DNA of 5,303 nucleotides from Lentisphaeria bacterium UBA1829 (GTDB lineage Bacteria > Verrucomicrobiota > Lentisphaeria > Victivallales > UBA1829), in assembly GCA_002338895.1 (NCBI GenBank), contig DDJH01000184.1, positions 10,627 through 15,929 of the forward strand, read 5' to 3'. The notes beneath the pieces were generated by a model. That model did no database searches. It had not been told where the DNA came from and saw only the letters and a list, made by a program, of their open reading frames with translations. This document shows, piece after piece, positions 1-4,721 of this stretch (the stretch's first letter is position 1; each line of letters begins with the position of its first letter). The translations under genes and the position numbers were made by a program.

Positions 1-87
1 ATCAAATCCACCACGGTCGATCTTCCGATGCGCTATCCGCCCAATCTGAACAAAAACCTGAAAATGCTCAAGTTCGTCTCCAAATAA
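1..87 (+). CDS. C-terminal tail of an unidentified protein (5' end outside window)
   Basis: Frame 1 is open from the first base to a TAA at 85-87 and gives 28 residues ending KMLKFVSK. The tail is basic (five Lys, one Arg, one Asp) and has a short VDLPMRYPP stretch. I do not recognise a family from so short a piece. It is taken as real because the stop lies only 12 bases before the next start, and the stop codon overlaps the Shine-Dalgarno-like AAGGGG (86-91) of the next gene. That is typical of neighbouring genes in one operon with coupled translation. The function cannot be inferred; the codon use resembles the following genes. Confidence 0.6.
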   Translation: MKSTTVDLPMRYPPNLNKNLKMLKFVSK

Positions 88-99
88 GGGGACTCGAAC

Positions 100-1355
100 A
101 TGAATCGCGCAGAATTCCAGAAAAAGACCGCCTTTTCCGTGGAATTCTGTACGGTTCTGGAGAAATACGGTCTGGAATCTCCGGAAGCGGAAATCCCGCC
201 TCCCTGTTTCCAGATCTCCTTTTTTGAACATTATGCGCCGAAACTCGGCGTGCCGCTCCCCTTCGCAGCTGAAATTCCCGAACTGATCCGGCGGGTAAAG
301 GAGGAAAAACTCTGCAGATCTATGCAAACTGCATTCTGAATGCGGCCTTGCAGAAGGGAAGCTGGGAACTCGGAAACTGGCCCGGACCGCACACTCTTCT
401 CTCGGAACGGCAATGCGGATTGTATCAGCTGCTGATCGCCATGGCGGCTTTGCCGAGGATCGAAAAAAGCTATCGGAAACTCGGTCTTTCCGCATCCTTT
501 GCGGACGGACCGGCAAAGTGGATCGGCGGAACAATCGCCCTCTACGCGGCCGCGCATAACGGCAATCCGGGGCATGATCTGCGTCAAATCACGTGGCTGA
601 AAAATTATATCGACAACCGCCTGTTCCGGATCGGCAGATTCGAATACCTGATTCACTCACGTCCGGACTGGCTCCCGGCCGTCTACCGGAGTCGGCAAAC
701 CGGGCGGACAGTGGCTCTCTGTCCGGAAGGATGGATTCTGAAGAGCGACGGGTTCCGCGCCCCTCGAAACGAACCGATCCGGAAGGAATGGACGATCGCT
801 CATCTGGAAAAATCGAACCATGCCGTTTCCGGAATTCCCATTCATCCGGCAAAGGGACGGGCGGAGATTTTCCGGCGGGAAACACTTCCGCTGACAGAAT
901 ATTTTCCCGTCTTCTCCGCGGAGGAGTGGGTGCCGAGTCTCCATATTCCGGCAGGAGGAGGAATGAAGCTGGAACTGGCAAGGGAATCCCTGAGGGAGGC
1001 CGTCTCCTTTTTCCACAGTTGCTTTCACCGGGAGATCAGCGGATTCTGCTGTGAATCCTGGATTCTCAATCCGGACTGGATGACCGAGTTGCCCGACTCC
1101 AATCTGAGCCGTCTGATGAGAGAGGTTTATCTGTTTCCCATCCAGGAAACGGAACGGGCCGGGCTTTTCTTTGTGTACGGACGTGACGACGGCGATCTCT
1201 CCTCCTATCCGGCCGACAACTCCCTGCGTCGCGCCTTCCGCCATCTTATCGACACCGGTCATCCTCTTCGCGAAGGCGGCATGTTCATCCTCTCCGCCGA
1301 CCTCCCCCGTTTCGGAACCGGAACCTATCGTTCAATCGCTTTGCAGACTTCTTAA
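100..1355 (+). pseudogene. GNAT-like acyltransferase (NAT_N/GNAT_C, DUF5596-type), interrupted by a -1 frameshift
   Basis: Two reading frames join into one protein of about 418 residues. Frame 1 runs from ATG 100 (AAGGGG at 86-91 is its ribosome site) to a TGA at 337-339. Frame 3 continues from about 309 to TAA 1353-1355. Adding one A to the A5 run 305-309 reads E-E-K-T-L-Q-I-Y and restores a single frame. The C-terminal part has no plausible start of its own: the first candidate is a TTG at 348 without a ribosome site. In combined numbering I see LFRIGRFEY (about 175-183), HIPAGG (about 282), CCESWILNP (about 317), SNLSRL (about 334) and a GTGTYR end (about 406-411). From memory, these match the predicted N-acyltransferase family with an N-terminal helical domain and a GNAT-like C-terminal domain. 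The substrate is unknown. The break may be a true mutation, a sequence error or, less likely, programmed frameshifting. Family assignment is moderately sure; the frameshift is highly likely. Confidence 0.72.
301..312 (+). other. Frameshift point in the acyltransferase gene (A5 run)
   Basis: The frame 1 codons gag-gaa-aaa-ctc pass into frame 3 (act-ctg-cag) only if one base is missing in or next to the A run 305-309. Downstream of this point frame 1 ends at 339 after ten poorly conserved-looking codons. Frame 3 gives L-Q-I-Y-A-N-C-I-L-N-A-A-L, a believable amphipathic helix running into the conserved part of the protein. The heptamer GGAAAAA is not a good -1 slippery site, because the P-site codon would re-pair badly. 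A deletion or a homopolymer read error is therefore preferred over programmed slippage. Confidence 0.65.
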
Positions 1356-1363
1356 ACAACTTA

Positions 1364-1381
1364 CTGTTATATTTTTCACAA
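1364..1381. promoter_or_regulatory. Possible Rex-like operator overlapping a promoter-like octamer
   Basis: The 18-mer CTGTTATATTTTTCACAA matches the Rex consensus TTGTGAA-N4-TTCACAA at 11 of 14 defined positions. Its right half (1375-1381) is perfect and its left half is poor. It begins nine bases after the acyltransferase stop and contains the octamer GTTATATT, whose TATATT (1368-1373) resembles a -10 box. If that box is used, a bound repressor would cover it. It lies 304 bp before the adhE start, so it would imply a long leader. Confidence 0.3.
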
Positions 1382-1509
1382 ATCTTGATTCCGGATCTTT
1401 CCGCTTCCTTTTTCTCCAATCCGTCTTTTTTGGATACGACCTATTTGAACTCATTTTAATTCCAGAAACAGGAAAAACAGAGAGATTTTTCTCATAAAAA
1501 GCCCCGTAT

Positions 1510-1527
1510 TTGTGCATTGTTTCACAG
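1510..1527. promoter_or_regulatory. Probable Rex (NADH/NAD+ sensor) operator upstream of adhE
   Basis: TTGTGCATTGTTTCACAG matches the Rex consensus TTGTGAA-N4-TTCACAA at 12 of 14 defined positions; the misses are C at position 6 and G at position 18. The dyad has the right length and spacing. It sits 157 bp before the adhE start. adhE is among the commonest targets of Rex, which leaves the DNA when NADH rises. No Rex gene is in this window, so the factor's presence is inferred. A related dyad-binding regulator is possible. Confidence 0.45.
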
Positions 1528-1586
1528 CTGCTTTCTTTTTTATGCAATGAAAAATATAAAAAAATCACAAAGGGGACTTGAAATCT

Positions 1587-1604
1587 CTGTGAAATGATGT
1601 ACAT
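1587..1604. promoter_or_regulatory. Weak Rex-like half site in the adhE leader
   Basis: CTGTGAAATGATGTACAT keeps a nearly perfect left half (TGTGAA) but a degenerate right half, 10 of 14 consensus positions. Alone it would not be called. It is listed because it lies 60 bp downstream of the better match at 1510-1527 and is the first of four GTGAAA copies leading to the adhE start. Confidence 0.2.
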
Positions 1605-1630
1605 TAAACGCCATCAGGATGAAAAACAAA

Positions 1631-1670
1631 CTTTCAGAGCGTGAAAGACTTTTTCAGCAAACAGTGAAAA
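1631..1670 (+). other. Pair of small alternative hairpins in the adhE leader
   Basis: CTTTCA (1631-1636) and TGAAAG (1642-1647) form a 6-bp stem with a five-base loop, followed by ACTTTTT. TTTTCA (1651-1656) can pair with TGAAAA at 1665-1670. It can also pair with the second TGAAAA at 1678-1683, which overlaps the adhE ribosome site. The stems are short and A/U-rich, so stability is doubtful. Their serial arrangement just before the start codon would suit a weak attenuator or a translational switch. Confidence 0.25.
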
Positions 1671-1673
1671 CAC

Positions 1674-1680
1674 GAGGTGA
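1674..1680 (+). promoter_or_regulatory. Ribosome binding site that fixes the adhE start
   Basis: GAGGTGA is a seven-base match to the anti-Shine-Dalgarno sequence, four bases before ATG 1685. The in-frame upstream ATG at 1619 has only an AGG directly against it, which is too close to work. The start at 1685 also gives an N-terminus (MAKK...) close in length to known AdhE proteins. Confidence 0.8.
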
Positions 1681-1684
1681 AAAT

Positions 1685-4312
1685 ATGGCAAAGAAAATTG
1701 CACCGGAAACAGACACTAAGGCTGCGGCCGAAGCGGAAAAGCAGCTCCAGGAACTGAATGAGATCATTTCAAAAGTCAAGGCGGCTCAGACCAAGTACGC
1801 AACCTACACACAACAGCAGGTTGACGACATCTTCCGCGCCGCAGCGCTCGCAGCCAACCAGGCCCGAATCCCCCTCGCCAAGATGGCCGTTGAAGAGACC
1901 GGAATGGGAGTCGTGGAAGACAAGGTGATCAAAAACCACTTCGCTTCCGAATACGTCTACAATAAATATAAGACCTACAAAACCTGCGACACCATCGAAT
2001 ACGATGAAGCGTTCGGAATCATGAAACTGGCCGAACCGGTCGGTTTGATCGCCGGTATCGTCCCGACCACGAACCCCACCTCGACCGCGATCTTCAAATC
2101 CCTCCTGGCGCTGAAGACCCGCAACGGAATCATCTTCTCCCCCCATCCGAGAGCGAAACGCTCCACCATCGAAGCGGCCAAGGTCGTTCTGAAAGCCGCC
2201 GTGGAAGCCGGAGCCCCGGAAGGAATCATCGGCTGGATTCCGGAACCGACCGTCGCACTCAGCCAGCATCTGATGAGCCATCCGATGATCAATCTGATCC
2301 TCGCAACAGGCGGACCCGGAATGGTGAAGGCGGCATACTCCAGCGGAGTTCCCGCAGTCGGCGTCGGCGCAGGCAACACCCCGGCAGTGTTCGATGAGAC
2401 ATGCGATATTCTCATGGCCGTCAGCTCCGTGCTCCAGAGCAAGACCTTCGACAACGGAATGATCTGCGCATCGGAACAGTCCGTCACCGTCGTGGAATCC
2501 ATCTATCACGACGTCAAGGCCGAATTCATCAAGCGCGGCGCCTACATCCTGAACAAGGCTGAGGCAAAGAAGGTCGGAGAGACCATTATCCTCAACGGCA
2601 AGCTCAATGCGAAAATCGTCGGTCAGAGCGCCGCGACGATCGCCAAGATGGCCGGTGTGACCGTCCCGGAAGACGCCAAGGTCCTGATCGCGGAAACCAA
2701 CGGAGTCGGACCCGATTATCCCTTCTCCCGCGAAAAGCTCTCCCCGGTTCTCGCCCTCTACAAGGTGAAGGACTTCGACGAGGCACTCGTCCGCGCGGAA
2801 CAGCTGCTGGAGTTCGGCGGACTCGGCCACACCAGCGTGCTCTACACAAACCCGCGGAACACCGACCGGATCACCCGCTTCGGAAACGCCATGAACACCT
2901 GCCGTGTTCTGATCAACATGCCTTCCAGCCAGGGCGCTATCGGCGACATCTACAACTTCAAGCTGGATCCCTCTCTCACACTCGGCTGCGGATCATGGGG
3001 CGGCAACTCCGTCAGTATGAACGTTTCCCCGAAACACCTCTTGAACATCAAAACGGTCGCCCAAAGGAGAGAAAACATGCTCTGGTTCCGAGTTCCGCCG
3101 AAAATCTATTTCAAATATGGCTGCCTGAGAGAAGGTCTGAGCGATCTGCATGACAAGAAGCGCGCCTTCTTCGTCACCGACAAGTTCCTCTACGAAAGCG
3201 GCATGCTCAACGACGCCCTGGATTTCCTCGAAGAAATGGGAATCAAAAGCGAAGTCTTCTCCGACGTTCTCCCGGATCCGACGCTCGCCACAGCCCGCAA
3301 AGGTCTGGAACGGATGAACTCCTTCCACCCCGATGTGATCATCGCCGTGGGCGGCGGCTCCCCGATGGACGCTGCTAAAATCATGTGGCTGATGTATGAA
3401 CATCCGGAAGTGCACTTCAGCGATATCGCCCTGCGCTTCATGGACATCCGCAAACGGGTGTACAAGTTCCCGAAACTCGGCGAAAAGGCCTCTCTGGTTG
3501 CGATTCCGACCACGTCCGGAACCGGATCCGAAGTCACTCCGTTCGCCGTCATCACCGACGAGACCACCGGATACAAATATCCCCTCGCCGACTACGAACT
3601 GACCCCGACCATGGCCATCATCGACACCCGTCTGGTGATGAACATGCCGAAAAAGCTCACCGCCTACTCCGGTATCGACGCTCTGGTCCATGCGCTGGAA
3701 GCCCGTGTTTCGATCCTCGCATCGGAATACACGAACGGACTTGCCCGCGAAGCGGCCCGTCTGGTCTTCAAGTACCTCCCGGCCGCCTACGAAAACGGAA
3801 CGGTCGACGAGAAAGCGCGTGAAAAAGTCCACCACGCCTCCACCATCGCCGGCATGGCCTTCGCCAACGCCTTCCTCGGTGTCTGCCATTCGATGGCGCA
3901 TAAACTCGGAGCCGCGTTCCACATCCCGCACGGACTGGCCAACGCACTGCTGATCAACGAAGTGATCCGCTTCAACGCGACCACCAAGCCGACCAAGCAG
4001 GGCACCTTCCCGCAGTACAAGTGTCCGGATGCCAAGGAACGTTACGCAAGTCTCTCCGACTTCCTGAAACTCGGCGGACGAAACGACGATGAAAAAGTCG
4101 AGCTTCTCATCCAGAAGGTTCAGGAACTCAAAGACAGACTCCAGATCCCGAAGACCATTCAGGAAGCCGGAGTCCCCGAGAAGGAGTTCCTCGCCGCACT
4201 CGACAAGCTCAGCGAAGACGCCTTCGACGATCAGTGCACCGGCGCCAATCCGCGCTATCCGCTGATCTCGGAAATCAAGGAGATGTTCCTCCACGCATAT
4301 TACGGAAAATAA
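1685..4312 (+). CDS. adhE: Bifunctional aldehyde-alcohol dehydrogenase AdhE
   Basis: This 875-residue cytoplasmic enzyme reduces acetyl-CoA to acetaldehyde and then to ethanol with two NADH, regenerating NAD+ in fermentation. The N-terminal CoA-acylating aldehyde dehydrogenase domain (about 15-450) has the nucleophile Cys261 in ICASEQS and His382 in GLGHTS. These correspond to E. coli Cys246 and His367, both with the same offset of 15. A linker with GCGSWGGNSVSMNV leads to the iron-dependent alcohol dehydrogenase domain (about 465-875). That domain has GGGSPMD (556-562) for NAD binding and the metal ligands Asp665, His669, His735 and His749. No key residue is missing. The C-terminus ends at YYGK and lacks the Lys/Ala-rich tail of E. 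coli AdhE. Resemblance to the E. coli protein is high throughout, so spirosome filament formation is likely (inference). The long leader with Rex-like sites suggests redox control, and a strong terminator closes the unit. Confidence 0.97.
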   Translation: MAKKIAPETDTKAAAEAEKQLQELNEIISKVKAAQTKYATYTQQQVDDIFRAAALAANQARIPLAKMAVEETGMGVVEDKVIKNHFASEYVYNKYKTYKTCDTIEYDEAFGIMKLAEPVGLIAGIVPTTNPTSTAIFKSLLALKTRNGIIFSPHPRAKRSTIEAAKVVLKAAVEAGAPEGIIGWIPEPTVALSQHLMSHPMINLILATGGPGMVKAAYSSGVPAVGVGAGNTPAVFDETCDILMAVSSVLQSKTFDNGMICASEQSVTVVESIYHDVKAEFIKRGAYILNKAEAKKVGETIILNGKLNAKIVGQSAATIAKMAGVTVPEDAKVLIAETNGVGPDYPFSREKLSPVLALYKVKDFDEALVRAEQLLEFGGLGHTSVLYTNPRNTDRITRFGNAMNTCRVLINMPSSQGAIGDIYNFKLDPSLTLGCGSWGGNSVSMNVSPKHLLNIKTVAQRRENMLWFRVPPKIYFKYGCLREGLSDLHDKKRAFFVTDKFLYESGMLNDALDFLEEMGIKSEVFSDVLPDPTLATARKGLERMNSFHPDVIIAVGGGSPMDAAKIMWLMYEHPEVHFSDIALRFMDIRKRVYKFPKLGEKASLVAIPTTSGTGSEVTPFAVITDETTGYKYPLADYELTPTMAIIDTRLVMNMPKKLTAYSGIDALVHALEARVSILASEYTNGLAREAARLVFKYLPAAYENGTVDEKAREKVHHASTIAGMAFANAFLGVCHSMAHKLGAAFHIPHGLANALLINEVIRFNATTKPTKQGTFPQYKCPDAKERYASLSDFLKLGGRNDDEKVELLIQKVQELKDRLQIPKTIQEAGVPEKEFLAALDKLSEDAFDDQCTGANPRYPLISEIKEMFLHAYYGK
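3063..3079 (+). promoter_or_regulatory. Possible internal ribosome site at the AdhE domain boundary
   Basis: AAAGGAGA (3063-3070) stands six bases before an in-frame ATG (3077-3079, Met465). Its score as a Shine-Dalgarno sequence is at least as good as those of the real genes here. Met465 is the first residue of the alcohol dehydrogenase domain (MLWFRVPPK). Starting there would give a free 411-residue iron-dependent alcohol dehydrogenase. The amino acids R-R-E-N-M are similar to E. coli AdhE (R-A-E-N-M), so the match may be partly coincidental. The codons chosen for the two Arg are AGG-AGA in a gene that mostly uses CGN. Confidence 0.3.
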
Positions 4313-4328
4313 AACGTGACTTTTTCCG

Positions 4329-4367
4329 GATTCGGGTTATATTACGGTATAACCCGAATCTTTTTTT
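4329..4367 (+). terminator. Rho-independent terminator after adhE
   Basis: GATTCGGGTTAT (4329-4340) and ATAACCCGAATC (4349-4360) form a perfect 12-bp stem. The loop is eight bases (six if A4341 pairs with T4348). Seven T follow at 4361-4367. It starts 17 bases after the adhE stop. Transcription of adhE should end here, so the next gene needs readthrough or its own promoter. Confidence 0.93.
4336..4343 (+). promoter_or_regulatory. Promoter-like octamer inside the terminator stem
   Basis: GTTATATT contains TATATT (4338-4343), one base from TATAAT. GTGACT (4316-4321), a 4/6 match to TTGACA, stands 16 bases upstream. A start near 4350 would give a leader of about 48 bases for the ferredoxin gene. 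The octamer sits in the left arm and loop of the adhE terminator, so the same DNA may stop one transcript and start another. Confidence 0.3.
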
Positions 4368-4397
4368 ATGCACACAGGGCACAGGAGGAAGCGTTTT

Positions 4398-4652
4398 ATG
4401 GCAAAACCGAAAATTGTCGTCTGTATCGGCAGTTCCTGCTTCTCGCGAGGCAATGAACGGAATGTGGAAGTGATTCAGAAATATCTGGAAGAACATCATT
4501 TGAAGGATGAAGTGGACGTCGAGCTGGAAGGATCCCTCTGCCAGGGACGGTGCGCGGACGGCCCGATCGTGGTCGTGGACGGACAGGTCTACACCAAGGT
4601 CGATCGCGGCGTCATGCTCGACCTGATGAAAAAATTATTTCCTGAAATGTAG
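4398..4652 (+). CDS. Thioredoxin-like [2Fe-2S] ferredoxin domain protein
   Basis: An 84-residue soluble protein. The start at 4398 is preferred because AGGAGG (4383-4388) lies nine bases before it. The in-frame ATG at 4368 abuts the terminator T run. Four cysteines, Cys9-x4-Cys14 and Cys48-x3-Cys52 (in CIGSSC and LCQGRC), are spaced as in the thioredoxin-fold [2Fe-2S] ferredoxins related to NuoE/HydC. VVVDGQVY after the last Cys resembles the usual turn before the final helix. The length suits a single-domain electron carrier. In many anaerobes a small protein of this type sits next to [FeFe]-hydrogenase genes and histidine-kinase or phosphatase genes. Here a hydrogenase-like gene follows after 69 bp. 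It probably passes electrons to or from that protein (inference). Fold assignment is firm; the partner is not shown by sequence. Confidence 0.85.
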   Translation: MAKPKIVVCIGSSCFSRGNERNVEVIQKYLEEHHLKDEVDVELEGSLCQGRCADGPIVVVDGQVYTKVDRGVMLDLMKKLFPEM

Positions 4653-4674
4653 GATCCTCCATTTGCAATTTCCC

Positions 4675-4711
4675 GGAATGGGATGTTATATTGTCCGTAA
4701 ACCCGAATTTA
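4675..4711 (+). repeat. Degenerate copy of the 4328-4362 spacer sequence
   Basis: The two spacers share an ordered set of blocks: GGA(A)T, GGG, GTTATATT, CGTA/GGTA, AACCCGAAT. The first copy is 4328-4362 and the second 4675-4711. In the first the blocks form the perfect adhE terminator. In the second the dyad is broken and no T run follows, while the octamer is intact. This could be an old duplication, or two sites for one regulator or polymerase. The shared 9-mer AACCCGAAT is at 4351-4359 and 4700-4708. Confidence 0.35.
4685..4692 (+). promoter_or_regulatory. Promoter-like octamer before the hydrogenase-like gene
   Basis: This is the third copy of GTTATATT; its TATATT is at 4687-4692. TTGCAA (4663-4668), a 4/6 match to TTGACA, lies 18 bases upstream. 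A transcript starting near 4699 would have a leader of about 23 bases. No terminator is seen between the ferredoxin and this gene, so the two may also be co-transcribed. Confidence 0.35.
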
Positions 4712-4721
4712 CAGGATGACC

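Larger units (their letters stand above)
1356..1684. other. 329-bp AT-rich regulatory spacer upstream of adhE
   Basis: No credible gene lies here. The region is clearly richer in A+T than the genes on either side and is dense in short A and T runs. It holds the GTTATATT octamer (1366-1373), two Rex-like operator matches (1364-1381 and 1510-1527) and a weaker one (1587-1604). The hexamer GTGAAA or its complement TTTCAC starts at 1374, 1520, 1589, 1641, 1664 and 1677. Small inverted repeats lie at 1631-1647 and 1651-1670. I found no convincing terminator after the acyltransferase stop, so transcription from upstream may read into the adhE leader. Confidence 0.7.

Noticed and set aside
348..350. 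TTG 348 as an independent start of the acyltransferase C-terminal part
   Set aside because: There is no Shine-Dalgarno sequence, and the same frame continues upstream as plausible protein to the frameshift point at about 309.
1415..1434. TCCAA/TTGGA inverted repeat with a T run, as a terminator after the acyltransferase
   Set aside because: The stem is only five base pairs, the T run is inside the loop, and no T tract follows the stem.
1619..1684. 22-residue N-terminal extension of AdhE from ATG 1619
   Set aside because: It has no properly spaced ribosome site, while GAGGTGA sits just before ATG 1685. The extension also contains the hairpins and GTGAAA repeats, fitting a leader better than coding sequence.
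1769..2830. 353-codon open frame on the minus strand inside adhE
   Set aside because: Same kind of shadow: low-complexity G/D/F/H composition opposite the aldehyde dehydrogenase domain.
2993..4294. 433-codon open frame on the minus strand inside adhE
   Set aside because: It lies opposite a fully conserved adhE and is rich in G, D, F and H from reversed codons. It shows no recognisable domain, and its openness follows from the codon bias of adhE.
4368..4397. 10-residue extension of the ferredoxin from ATG 4368
   Set aside because: The ATG directly abuts the terminator T run and has no ribosome site. AGGAGG at 4383-4388 clearly serves 4398.
4671..4683. TCCC/GGGA hairpin after the ferredoxin gene as a terminator
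   Set aside because: It has a four-base-pair stem and no following T run. The ferredoxin and hydrogenase-like genes may simply be co-transcribed.
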